Positions 26,293 to 34,396 of a stretch of 64,000 bases of DNA are shown here, piece after piece. Origin of the DNA: Treponema sp. Lineage in GTDB: Bacteria > Spirochaetota > Spirochaetia > Treponematales > Treponemataceae. The position numbers and the translations under genes were made by a program. Position 1 is the stretch's first letter. Each line of letters opens with the position of its first letter. Below the pieces are notes generated by a model. The model did no database searches. It was given only the letters and a program-made list of their open reading frames with translations, and had not been told where the DNA came from. The stretch lies in assembly GCA_017553635.1 (NCBI GenBank), contig JAFZKN010000005.1:1-64000 (forward strand), written 5' to 3'.

Positions 26293-27459
26293 ATGGAATT
26301 AAACTCTACGGGCTTTAAAAACTTTACACAGGATTATCATAAAATTCTCTGTCCGGTCTGGCCGGATTTTTTAGATAAATATCTTTCACTTTCATTAATA
26401 ACCCGCTTAAAAGGTGTAGGGCTTTTATGCGGAACAGACTGGACTCCGTTTTTTAAAAACAACTTTTACTATTCGCGCTTTGATCACAGTGTCGGTGTTG
26501 CACTTATCGTGTGGAATTTTACTCATGACAAAGCGCAGACAATTGCAGGACTTTTACACGATGTTTCAACTCCGGCGTTCAGTCATGTAGCAGACTTTAG
26601 AAAAGGCGACTCACTTACACAGACAGCGACAGAAGAAGACAACGGCTCAATGCTTGCTTCTTCTAAAGAGCTTTTAGAATGTCTTAAACTCGACGGCCTT
26701 ACACTCGAAAATGTTAACGACTATCATAAATATCCTGTTGCTGATAACGAAGTTCCACAGCTTTCTGCAGACCGCCTCGAATACATGTTTCCTTCTGGCG
26801 CTGCCCTCTGCGGAACATGGTCTCTTACAGAATCATTTACTCTCGACGAAATTAAAACTATTTACGGCGACCTTACAGTCTGTAAAAACGAAGACGGCAT
26901 AATTGAACTTGGATTTAAAACCCAGTCAATTGCAGAATTATACTGCATGCGTACAACCGACATCGCACTTTTTTTACAGAAATGCGAAGATAAAATGGTT
27001 ATGCAGTTTCCCGCAGAAATTTTAAATCTTGCAGTCAAGTTGAATTTACTCAAAGAAGATGATTTTTTTGCAATGAGCGAGCGTGAGATTATAGAAAAAC
27101 TTGATTCTGCTGTTGGATTAAAAAACGGCGGTGAATCGTTAAAAAGCTCATGTGCGGCACCGCAAATATCTGACAGTGCAGATTTTAAAAAGCTCTGCAC
27201 TTACTATAAAACCTACAGAAGCTTTACTTCGATAACGCGCTCAGACGTACCGCTTGACGGTCACTACTGCGTAAACATTCAGGTTAAAAAGCGCTACATA
27301 AACCCGCTTGTTGTAACAGAGAGCTCTTTAAACGGCAAAGATACCACTCTCCCAGACGCAAAGCGCCTTACACAGATTTCGCCTGAATGGAAAAAGCGCA
27401 TCGATGACTTTCTTTCATACACCGATGCGCCTTATTCATGCGTAAAGCTCTGTGACTAA
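26293..27459 (+). CDS. HD domain phosphohydrolase
   Basis: The 388-aa protein has the HD metal ligands in order: a first His in RFDHSVGVALI, the HD pair in AGLLHDVSTPAFSHV and an Asp in SADRLEYM. It resembles dGTPase/YfbR-like HD hydrolases acting on nucleotides. The substrate is unknown. TATACT ends 6 nt before the ATG at 26293 and no Shine-Dalgarno is present. Its end overlaps the convergent phosphohexomutase gene by four bases. Confidence 0.82.
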   Translation: MELNSTGFKNFTQDYHKILCPVWPDFLDKYLSLSLITRLKGVGLLCGTDWTPFFKNNFYYSRFDHSVGVALIVWNFTHDKAQTIAGLLHDVSTPAFSHVADFRKGDSLTQTATEEDNGSMLASSKELLECLKLDGLTLENVNDYHKYPVADNEVPQLSADRLEYMFPSGAALCGTWSLTESFTLDEIKTIYGDLTVCKNEDGIIELGFKTQSIAELYCMRTTDIALFLQKCEDKMVMQFPAEILNLAVKLNLLKEDDFFAMSEREIIEKLDSAVGLKNGGESLKSSCAAPQISDSADFKKLCTYYKTYRSFTSITRSDVPLDGHYCVNIQVKKRYINPLVVTESSLNGKDTTLPDAKRLTQISPEWKKRIDDFLSYTDAPYSCVKLCD

Positions 27460-29003
27460 TTTAAAGCACTCATATCTAATTTATCAAAGCCCTGTAAAAG
27501 CTCTTTTGCAATTGCCTTGATTTTTTCTACATCGCCTTTTCGTGCGCCTTCGATATTTAAAGGCATAACCGGGTCATGAAGACTTAAGCGGAGAAGCATC
27601 CAGCCCTTAGCATCATTTTCTGCATTTCCTTTAAACGAAATGCGCACTCCTTCATACGATTCAGGTAAAACATAACCTGCTTTTTCTGCACGCGAGCGGA
27701 ACTGTTCAAGAACGCCTTTTCCGTACTCTTTAAAATCTTCACAGAGGATTTTAAATCTGTATTCACCTTCTTCTACAAGAGGAGGAAGCTTTTCTATAAG
27801 ACTGTCGAGTTTCTTTCCCTGAGCGCGTGCAAGTGCAAGAGCAACAACAAGCTTAACTGCAAGATATGCACCGTCATCAAGATAATAATTTTCTTTTAAC
27901 GCACCGTGTCCGCTTGTTTCCATTGCAAGAGGAGAGTTTATTCCTTTTTCGTTTAACTCTTTCTGCTTGTTGATTACATTTTTATAACCGCGCATGTAGC
28001 AGAGATGTTTAAGTCCCAAAACATCTTCGAGAAAGTATGTAAGACGGTCAGAAGTAACACTGTCTGTAATGATTGTACTTCCAGGATTTTCTGGAGCTAA
28101 GATTGCAGCAGCCATCGCAATAATTGCATCGCGGTTTACTTCGCTTCCGTCAGAAAGAACGGCACTCATTCTGTCAACATCGGTATCAAAAATAAGTCCG
28201 AGGTCTGCTTTATTTTCAAGAACAGCAGTTCTGATTGCTTCCATTGCCTGTTTGTTTTCTGGATTTGGAATATGGTTCGGGAACATTCCGTCTGGATTTA
28301 AAAACTGACTTCCTGTTGTATCTGCACCAAGCGGACGTAATATTTTATCAACAAAAAATCCTGACGCACCGTTTCCTGAGTCAACAACAATCTTAAGCCC
28401 CAAAAGCGGTTTATCAAGCTGAATTTTTCCATCAAGTGAATTTGAAGTAACTGCCTTTGCAATCTGATTTGAAATTGAATTTTTCAAATGTTCAGCATAA
28501 AGAGTAATTAAATCAAACGAAAGACAAGTGTCTATGTCACCTTCTTTTTCGTTCAAACCGGAAGCTATCTCAAGAATTTCTGTAATGTCATCATGTTCAA
28601 GTCCTCCGTCTTTGTCAAAAAACTTTAAACCGTTTCTGTTAAATGGAAGATGACTTGCGGTAATTTCTACTGAACCGTCAAATCTTGTCTGCTTAAACAC
28701 AATCGACATAAACATCGAAGGAGTTGTCGCAAGACCACAGCGAATTACATCAGCCCCTTCAGAAAGCATTCCTTTTACAACTGCTTCTTCAAGAGCAGGC
28801 CCTGAAACACGAGAGTCACGACCTACACCGATTTTAAGACTATCTGCAGTCTTTCCGGTTTTTTTAGAAAGCCATTTTACAAAAGCCTGACCGATTTTAT
28901 TACAAGCCTCACCAGTTAAATTAACATGTTCATCTGCAACGCCCTCGAGAGCAATTCCACGGACATCACTACCATTCTGAAGTTTCATAATTTCCTGAGA
29001 CAT
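27456..29003 (-). CDS. Phosphoglucomutase/phosphomannomutase family protein
   Basis: The 515-aa enzyme has the four-domain alpha-D-phosphohexomutase layout: the early GVGRDSRVSG, the phosphoserine loop TASHLPFNRNG (Ser in TASH; usual form TASHNP), the metal loop DTDVDRM, and the sugar-binding loop METSGHG. It interconverts hexose 1- and 6-phosphates for glycan precursor synthesis. Some plant and bacterial relatives of similar length share the SHLP variant. AAGGAG precedes the ATG. Substrate preference is not assigned. Confidence 0.88.
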   Translation of the reverse strand: MSQEIMKLQNGSDVRGIALEGVADEHVNLTGEACNKIGQAFVKWLSKKTGKTADSLKIGVGRDSRVSGPALEEAVVKGMLSEGADVIRCGLATTPSMFMSIVFKQTRFDGSVEITASHLPFNRNGLKFFDKDGGLEHDDITEILEIASGLNEKEGDIDTCLSFDLITLYAEHLKNSISNQIAKAVTSNSLDGKIQLDKPLLGLKIVVDSGNGASGFFVDKILRPLGADTTGSQFLNPDGMFPNHIPNPENKQAMEAIRTAVLENKADLGLIFDTDVDRMSAVLSDGSEVNRDAIIAMAAAILAPENPGSTIITDSVTSDRLTYFLEDVLGLKHLCYMRGYKNVINKQKELNEKGINSPLAMETSGHGALKENYYLDDGAYLAVKLVVALALARAQGKKLDSLIEKLPPLVEEGEYRFKILCEDFKEYGKGVLEQFRSRAEKAGYVLPESYEGVRISFKGNAENDAKGWMLLRLSLHDPVMPLNIEGARKGDVEKIKAIAKELLQGFDKLDMSALN

Positions 29004-29066
29004 TTTTTACTCCTTATTATTGTAACATTATACATTATTTTGATATTATATTTAATAGGAGATTAT

Positions 29067-29471
29067 ATGAAATATCAGTTCAAAATTTTAACACTTTTTC
29101 TCTGCATATTTGCAGTATCTCAGAGCGCTTTTGCAAGAGACAAACTTGACGATTTTCTCGACAGCTATGAAACTTTTATTGAAAAAGCTGAATCTGCTGT
29201 AAAGAATAAAGAAACTTCAAAAATTGATTCACTTAAAAAAGAACAGCAGAAATTGATGGATCAAAAAGAAAAGTTAAATAAATCTTTGGGTGACTTTACA
29301 ATTAAGCAGGCATTCCGCTACGGTCAGTTGAATGCAAGATGGGGCGTTGCAATTGGAGCACTCGAAACAACAAAAGGTCTTAAAAAAGCAAACGAAAAGG
29401 TTGACGAAATGCTCGAAGAAGACAGCTCAAAAGAATCCAAAAAGAAAGACGACAAAAGCAAAAAAGCATAA
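29067..29471 (+). CDS. Small secreted Lys-rich coiled-coil protein, unknown
   Basis: The 134-aa product has a signal peptide (MKYQFKILTLFLCIFAVSQSAFA). The mature part is helical with heptad-like charge patterns (LKKEQQKLMDQKEKL) and ends in a very basic-acidic tail (SKESKKKDDKSKKA). AGGAG 5 nt before the ATG at 29067 marks the start; the longer frame upstream overlaps the divergent gene. It is probably periplasmic. No family recognised. Confidence 0.65.
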   Translation: MKYQFKILTLFLCIFAVSQSAFARDKLDDFLDSYETFIEKAESAVKNKETSKIDSLKKEQQKLMDQKEKLNKSLGDFTIKQAFRYGQLNARWGVAIGALETTKGLKKANEKVDEMLEEDSSKESKKKDDKSKKA

Positions 29472-29503
29472 AAAAAGCGTCCCTTTTCCGGGACGCTTTT
29501 TTT
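29472..29503. terminator. Bidirectional terminator
   Basis: AAAAAAGCGTCCC and GGGACGCTTTTTTT form a perfect stem with flanking A and T runs. It serves the small secreted protein gene and the convergent formyltransferase gene. Confidence 0.9.
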
Positions 29504-29520
29504 GTACAAGAGCGCAAATC

Positions 29521-30693
29521 TTAGTGGTGGAACAATCTTATACCGTTAAAGCACATTACCATGTTGTAATCATCCGCTGCTTTAATAACAAGATCATCAC
29601 GAACAGAGCCGCCCGGCTGAACAACAACTGTTACACCAGATTTTCTTGCACGTTCAATATTATCACCGAACGGGAAGAATGCATCAGAACCTACAGCAAC
29701 ATTTGTGTTCTTTGAGATCCATTCAGCTTTTTCTTCTGCAGTAAATACATCCGGTTTAACTTTAAAGATGTTCTGCCATTTACCTTCTGCAAGAACGTCC
29801 ATGTATTCGTTTCCGATATAAACATCAATTGCATTATCACGGTCTGCTCTTTTAATTCCGTCAACAAACTGGAGTCCTAAAACCTTTGGAGACTGGCGGA
29901 GCCACCAGTTGTCTGCTTTCTGACCTGCAAGGCGTGTACAGTGAACACGTGACTGCTGTCCAGCTCCAATTCCGATTGCCTGTCCGTCTTTTACAAAGCA
30001 TACAGAGTTTGACTGAGTGTATTTAAGAGTAATCAAAGAAATTACAAGATTGCGTTTATCATCTTCTGAAAGATTTTTATTTTTTGTTACGATGTTTTCG
30101 AGAACAGAATTGTCAATCTTTAAAAAGTTGTGTCCCTGTTCAAATGTAACACCAAAAACCTGCTTGCGTTCAAGTTCAGCAGGAACATAATTCGGGTCAA
30201 TCTGAACTACGCAGTAGTTTCCGCCTTTTTTTGCTTTAAGGATTTCCAAAGCTTCTGGAGAAAATCCAGGTGCAATTACACCATCAGAAACTTCTTTTTT
30301 AATGAGAAGTGCAGTTGCTTTATCACATTCATCACTTAAAGAAATAAAATCACCGAACGATGACATGCGGTCTGCCCCACGAGCGCGCGCATAAGCACAT
30401 GCAAGAGGTGTAAGTTCTACATCATCAGTAAAATAAACCTTCTTTAAAGTATCTGACAAAGGAAGTCCAACTGCAGCACCTGCAGGGCTTACGTGTTTAA
30501 AAGAAGTTGCAGCAGGAAGTCCTGTTGCTTCTTTTAATTCCTTTACAAGTTGCCAGCCGTTAAGTGCGTCTAAAAGGTTAATAAATCCAGGTCTTCCATT
30601 TACAACGGTAATTGGGAGATCGCCATTTTCCATAAAAACCCTTGCCGGTTTTTGATTCGGATTACATCCATACTTTAATTCAAGTTCTTTCAT
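29521..30693 (-). CDS. AICAR formyltransferase, stand-alone (PurH C-terminal type)
   Basis: The 390-aa protein covers only the formyltransferase part of PurH, with the catalytic region ATSFKHVSPAGAAVG (Lys-His pair), DRMSSFGDFISLS, GIGAGQQSRVHC and FPFGDNIERA. The IMP cyclohydrolase domain, usually about 200 residues at the N-terminus, is missing, so the last step of IMP synthesis needs a separate protein. Stand-alone forms are known in some Firmicutes. The start at 30693 is 7 nt after a near-ideal promoter, leaderless; the in-frame codons further upstream lie within that promoter. Confidence 0.9.
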   Translation of the reverse strand: MKELELKYGCNPNQKPARVFMENGDLPITVVNGRPGFINLLDALNGWQLVKELKEATGLPAATSFKHVSPAGAAVGLPLSDTLKKVYFTDDVELTPLACAYARARGADRMSSFGDFISLSDECDKATALLIKKEVSDGVIAPGFSPEALEILKAKKGGNYCVVQIDPNYVPAELERKQVFGVTFEQGHNFLKIDNSVLENIVTKNKNLSEDDKRNLVISLITLKYTQSNSVCFVKDGQAIGIGAGQQSRVHCTRLAGQKADNWWLRQSPKVLGLQFVDGIKRADRDNAIDVYIGNEYMDVLAEGKWQNIFKVKPDVFTAEEKAEWISKNTNVAVGSDAFFPFGDNIERARKSGVTVVVQPGGSVRDDLVIKAADDYNMVMCFNGIRLFHH

Positions 30694-30700
30694 ACTATAT

Positions 30701-30729
30701 ATAGTAAAGATTTTTTGTTTTATAGTCAA
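30701..30729 (-). promoter_or_regulatory. Promoter of the AICAR formyltransferase gene (leaderless)
   Basis: On the minus strand TTGACT (30724-30729), exactly 17 nt, TACTAT (30701-30706), then 7 nt to the ATG. It is the clearest leaderless promoter in the window. Confidence 0.75.
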
Positions 30730-30794
30730 AGGGTCAGATATCACATTTTTGTAATTGTCAAGAAATTTATTTTAAAATATTTTTTTTATTTTTC

Positions 30795-30822
30795 TTGCAT
30801 TAAACTGAATATATGCTATCAT
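30795..30822 (+). promoter_or_regulatory. Promoter of the stand-alone RNA
   Basis: TTGCAT (30795-30800), 16-nt spacer, extended -10 TGCTATCAT (TATCAT at 30817-30822). The start is near 30829. Confidence 0.65.
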
Positions 30823-30828
30823 AAAGTT

Positions 30829-31029
30829 GTGGACAGGAGCGAGATGAGGACGCACACCGGACACTTGATGGGAGGCCAAATGCTAGTTCCAACAGAATTA
30901 TCTGGCCAGGACGTGGCTAAACGCTAGACCAAAATCTATCAGCGGATATAATGCTGAAACTAATTTAGAATGCCGGCATTTCGCATGACCGCGCATAAAA
31001 CAGGGCACCGAACAAGGTGCCTTTTTTTT
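30829..31029 (+). ncRNA. Stand-alone structured RNA of about 200 nt, unidentified
   Basis: This stretch has a good promoter at one end and a strong terminator at the other, is richer in G+C than its surroundings, and has no convincing ORF with a ribosome site. Local pairings include GGCCA (about 30882) with TGGCC (about 30912) and the palindrome ATGCCGGCAT near 30970. The genes on both sides lie on the other strand, so it is not a leader. Size fits 6S RNA, but I could not recognise 6S, SRP, tmRNA or RNase P consensus. Confidence 0.55.
31003..31029 (+). terminator. Terminator of the stand-alone RNA
   Basis: GGCACC (31004-31009) pairs with GGTGCC (31016-31021), followed by eight T. Confidence 0.85.
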
Positions 31030-31033
31030 GTTT

Positions 31034-31073
31034 AAAAAAACAGCCTCCAAAGACCTAAGTCCCAGAGGCTGCT
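31034..31073 (-). terminator. Terminator of the lipoprotein gene at 31096
   Basis: On the minus strand AGCAGCCTC pairs with GAGGCTGT and is followed by seven T. Confidence 0.75.
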
Positions 31074-31095
31074 TTACAAGTGAGTTATTATACGG

Positions 31096-31620
31096 TTATT
31101 TACATTCAGTAACGTAAACCTGACCCTGATCACATACAGGATCTACTTCGATTCCGTCATTGTAATGATAAGTGTGACCGCATCTGCATCCGCCTTCAAT
31201 CGTTACATCTCCACATCTGTTGTGAACTTTTACAGTTTCGATATTTGTGCGGCGTGGAATATAAACAATCAATTCTTTTTCTTCATAAACCTTTCTTTTA
31301 GTTCCCGGAAGACAGAATGCAATGAATAGGTTTCTGCTTGATCTTTTATAGTAGTGACAGACTGCTGTTTCGTATGTATTTCTTGAACACACTCTTTCTT
31401 CACAATAAACACCCGATCCAGAAGAACGTACAATGCGGACAGGTCCATAGTACCATTCAATTTCGATAGATCTCATATCTTCAGTACAGTAGCACTCGTC
31501 GTATGTATAAGAGATTTCTTCTTCATCGTCCCAGTCATTCCAAAAGTCGTCAACTACAACAGCACATCCTGAAAGGCAGATGGCAAAAACAGATAAAAAT
31601 AAAATAGATAATCTTTTCAT
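31096..31620 (-). CDS. Small cysteine-rich lipoprotein, unknown
   Basis: The 174-aa product has a lipoprotein signal with lipobox CLSGC. The mature part is unusually rich in Cys (CYC, CEERVC, CHYY, RCG, CRCG, VCD, TEC), acidic near its start (DDFWNDWDDEEE) and beta-rich near the end (IPRRTNIETVKVHNRCGDVTIEGG), the latter resembling the repeated turns of DUF4097-type adhesin-like beta-helices. GAGGT precedes the ATG. The many cysteines may form disulfides in the periplasm. Function unknown. Confidence 0.68.
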   Translation of the reverse strand: MKRLSILFLSVFAICLSGCAVVVDDFWNDWDDEEEISYTYDECYCTEDMRSIEIEWYYGPVRIVRSSGSGVYCEERVCSRNTYETAVCHYYKRSSRNLFIAFCLPGTKRKVYEEKELIVYIPRRTNIETVKVHNRCGDVTIEGGCRCGHTYHYNDGIEVDPVCDQGQVYVTECK

Positions 31621-31710
31621 TTTCTAACCTCGTGCAATATATGACACCTGAGAAAGAAAAATGTGTTACTTTTTTTAAGCTGAATTTACTAAAATCCCGG
31701 CAAGATATAG

Positions 31711-32133
31711 TGCAAAAAAGTCATCTTCCCCCGCCACCTGTCATCCCACAAATATGATGACAGTCTTACAGATGACGAAACGGAAAAACTGTTTTATAAT
31801 GTAGGCAAATGGGAAGACTCTGACAACAGCGACGTACGCAATTTCTTTAAGTTCATCAAGACCAACGAACCTTGCGATGAGTTTACCCGCAGTCTGAGCG
31901 GTCAGGTAATGATCGCCCGGCAGAATGCAGAGTACAGGAGGCAGTATATGACAATGGAAATGTACGGAACAGAACGCTTTCGCGAAGGTCAGAAACAGGG
32001 ACTTTTAGAAGGCTCCCAGCAGAAAGCCATAGAAGATGCCAAAAGTTTCTATGCAAACGGCGTTTCTATCGACATAATTGCAAAATCATTGAACATGACT
32101 GTCGATAAAGTTATGGAAATTATAAACGAATAA
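31711..32133 (+). pseudogene. C-terminal fragment of an Rpn / PD-(D/E)XK nuclease-family transposase-like gene
   Basis: An open frame begins after a TAG at 31708-31710 and ends at 32133. It encodes KKVIFPRHLSSHKYDDSL, then KLFYNVGKWEDSDNSDVRN, FFKFIKTNEPCDEFTRSLSG and a C-terminal KAIEDAKSFYANGVSIDIIA. These are typical of the C-terminal half of the Rpn recombination-promoting nuclease/putative transposase family, common in treponemes and other gut bacteria. The N-terminal catalytic part, about half of a ~300-residue protein, is missing and no start signal exists. The first internal ATG is at 31909. Codon use is more G+C rich than in its neighbours. Confidence 0.8.
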
Positions 32134-32252
32134 CCTTCAACAGTAAAGAAACTAAAAAACAGTTTACCACACAACGCATAAACACTGCTTCCGGAATAAA
32201 AAATAACTACGACTTCACAGCATCTTTTTAAAAGCTTTAATCAAGACATAAA

Positions 32253-32278
32253 TAAAAAGGCCGCCGTTTCCGGCGACC
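32253..32278 (-). terminator. Terminator downstream of gdhA
   Basis: On the minus strand GGTCGCCG pairs with CGGCGGCC over a GAAA loop and is followed by five T. Confidence 0.8.
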
Positions 32279-32323
32279 CTTTAACTTAAATCATTTTACT
32301 ACGCGCATTGGCATCATTGCTTA

Positions 32324-32410
32324 TTATACAAGTCCCTGTGCGATACGGGCATTCGCCCGTTTCGCATAGCGGTATGATTTACGTGCGACTTATACAAGTC
32401 CCTGTGCGAT
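32324..32410. repeat. 21-bp direct repeat flanking a 45-bp hairpin insert at the gdhA stop codon
   Basis: The last 21 bases of gdhA (minus strand ATCGCACAGG GACTTGTATAA in two parts) occur at 32390-32410 and again at 32324-32344. Between them are 45 bp that include ACGGGC-ATTC-GCCCGT at 32345-32360 and the partly palindromic ATAGCGGTAT. This looks like a small element inserted with target duplication, or a local duplication. The gene's reading frame is preserved. Confidence 0.6.
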
Positions 32411-33733
32411 CATTGCCTTTGCAACTTTAACGAAGCCGGCGATGTTAGCACCTGCAACGTAGTTACCTTTCATTCCGAACTTTTCTGCTGTATCGTAAGC
32501 ATTGTCGTGAATGTTAGTCATGATTTCTTTAAGTCTCTTGTCAACTTCTTCAGAAGACCATGAGAGGTGAATTGCGTTCTGGCTCATTTCGAGACCTGAT
32601 ACAGATACACCACCTGCGTTAGAAGCTTTTCCAGGAGCAAAGAGAACACCTGCTTTCTGGAATGCATCTGTTGCTTCGAGTGTAGAAGGCATGTTAGCAC
32701 CTTCTGCAACAAGTTTAACACCATTTGCAATCAAAGCTTTTGCATCGTCTTCGTTCAATTCGTTCTGTGTAGCACATGGGAATGCACAGTCTACCTTTAC
32801 TTCCCAAGGACGTTTTCCTGCAAAGAATTTTGCACTTGAATATTTTTTAACATATTCATCAATCTTCTTATGCTGATCGCGGAATTCTTTTACGAAGTCA
32901 AGTTTTTCCTGTGTGATTCCATCTGGATCATAAATGTATCCAGAAGAGTCAGACATTGTTACAGGTTTTGCTCCAAGCTGAATAAGTTTTTCAACAGCAT
33001 ACTGTGCAACGTTTCCGTCACCAGATACAGCACAAACTTTTCCTTTAAAGTTATCGCCAACTTTTGCGAGCATACATTCAGCAAAATAAATCAATCCATA
33101 ACCTGTAGCTTCCGGACGAATCAAAGAACCACCAAACTGTAATCCTTTTCCTGTAAGAACACCAGTGAACTCGTCACGGATTCTCTTATACTGTCCAAAC
33201 ATGTAAGCAACTTCGCGTCCACCTACACCTTTATCTCCGGCAGGAACGTCTGTGTTAGGACCGATGTGACGGTACAATTCTGTCATGAATGACTGGCAGA
33301 AGCGCATTACTTCGTTGTCTGATTTTCCGTGTGGATCAAAGTCAGAACCACCTTTACCACCACCCATTGGAAGTGTAGTAAGAGAGTTCTTTAAAATCTG
33401 TTCAAATCCAAGGAACTTTAATACAGAAAGATTTACTTCCGGACTAAAACGGATACCGCCTTTATAAGGACCAATAGCGCTATTAAACTGAACTCTGTAA
33501 CCACGGTTTACATGGTACTTTCCAGCATCATCCATCCAAGGCACACGGAACATAACAACACGTTCTGGTTCGACAAAGCGTTCCAAAACAGCATTAGCTT
33601 CAAGTTCCGGCATCTTGTCCACTGCTGGTTCAAGAGTTGTGAGAACTTCCTGTACTGCCTGCAGGAATTCAGGCTGATCAGCATTTTTTGCCTGTACATC
33701 AGCCCAGATACGTTTTACGTATTCATTTTTCAT
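32390..33733 (-). CDS. gdhA: Glutamate dehydrogenase, probably NADP-type
   Basis: The 447-aa length and motifs fit hexameric bacterial GdhA: GGIRFSPEVNL, the catalytic-lysine stretch PMGGGKGGSDFDPHGKS, PAGDKGVGGREVAYMFGQY, and the dinucleotide fold VSGDGNVAQYAVEKL. It interconverts 2-oxoglutarate plus ammonia and glutamate, a main ammonia-assimilation route in gut bacteria. The NADP preference is inferred from the family. GAGGT precedes the ATG. The 3' end carries a duplication just after the stop. Confidence 0.95.
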   Translation of the reverse strand: MKNEYVKRIWADVQAKNADQPEFLQAVQEVLTTLEPAVDKMPELEANAVLERFVEPERVVMFRVPWMDDAGKYHVNRGYRVQFNSAIGPYKGGIRFSPEVNLSVLKFLGFEQILKNSLTTLPMGGGKGGSDFDPHGKSDNEVMRFCQSFMTELYRHIGPNTDVPAGDKGVGGREVAYMFGQYKRIRDEFTGVLTGKGLQFGGSLIRPEATGYGLIYFAECMLAKVGDNFKGKVCAVSGDGNVAQYAVEKLIQLGAKPVTMSDSSGYIYDPDGITQEKLDFVKEFRDQHKKIDEYVKKYSSAKFFAGKRPWEVKVDCAFPCATQNELNEDDAKALIANGVKLVAEGANMPSTLEATDAFQKAGVLFAPGKASNAGGVSVSGLEMSQNAIHLSWSSEEVDKRLKEIMTNIHDNAYDTAEKFGMKGNYVAGANIAGFVKVAKAMIAQGLV

Positions 33734-33856
33734 TATGTTACCTCTATCCGCTTACAAATTAAAACACCGGAACAAATCCCTGTTTCTATAAGCGATAGCG
33801 TCATTTTAACAAAAAGTAAAAAATTGTAGAAGTACTTAAGAGAGAAAAATTGAATT

Positions 33857-34324
33857 TTATTTAAAGCAAACGTCTACTTCGTATGGTCCATAAGTGGTAA
33901 TAAACGGTATTCCTACTACCGGATAGTTCTTTGGCCATGAAATAACGTGATCCTTTCCTGTAATTGTAACAGGTGGTGAAACCGTGAGGTTATAGCCCGA
34001 AAGAGCCGAAACGGCGCTTCCAGAAATGATATTTGTAACTTCGCTTACAAGCTCCTGAGAAAGCTCGAGTTTTTCATCAGGATGAATATCTGTAAGACCG
34101 GAAAGTTCCAGAAGTTTAAAAGCAAGTGTTTTATGAAGTCGTACAGCTACAACTCCACTATAATCACCGGTAACACCGAGAAGACCAGAAACTTCCCATT
34201 GATGACCTGAAATAACGTCTACAACAAACGGTTCATTATTTTTAGATTCAATCTGAAACATCTGCTTAAACGTCTGAAGCGTTGCGTTTAAAAACGGGTT
34301 TATAATTTTAACATCCATTGCCAT
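33857..34324 (-). CDS. cheX: CheX-type CheY-P phosphatase
   Basis: The 155-aa protein begins with NPFLNATLQTFKQMF and has the catalytic ELVSEVTNIISGSA helix, where the ExxN pattern holds the acidic residue and Asn that position water to attack CheY phosphate. CheX is the usual CheY-P phosphatase in spirochetes. AGAGG lies 7 nt before the ATG. It is a single gene here; CheD and a receptor-like protein are encoded about 17 kb away. Confidence 0.88.
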   Translation of the reverse strand: MAMDVKIINPFLNATLQTFKQMFQIESKNNEPFVVDVISGHQWEVSGLLGVTGDYSGVVAVRLHKTLAFKLLELSGLTDIHPDEKLELSQELVSEVTNIISGSAVSALSGYNLTVSPPVTITGKDHVISWPKNYPVVGIPFITTYGPYEVDVCFK

Positions 34325-34396
34325 AATAAAGCCTCTCTGTGCAGTTAAAATTATATATCAAGAATTCTGATACCGCCACAAATTTCGCATAGAATT

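Noticed and set aside
30715..30927. 70-codon ORF over the start of the stand-alone RNA
   Set aside because: It begins upstream of the predicted transcription start and has no ribosome site or recognisable protein features.
30829..31029. 6S, SRP, tmRNA or RNase P RNA
   Set aside because: None of the conserved core sequences of these RNAs could be found; only the size is compatible with 6S.
32134..32252. Gene in the gap between the Rpn remnant and the gdhA terminator
   Set aside because: No ORF with a start signal, no repeat and no RNA pattern was seen.
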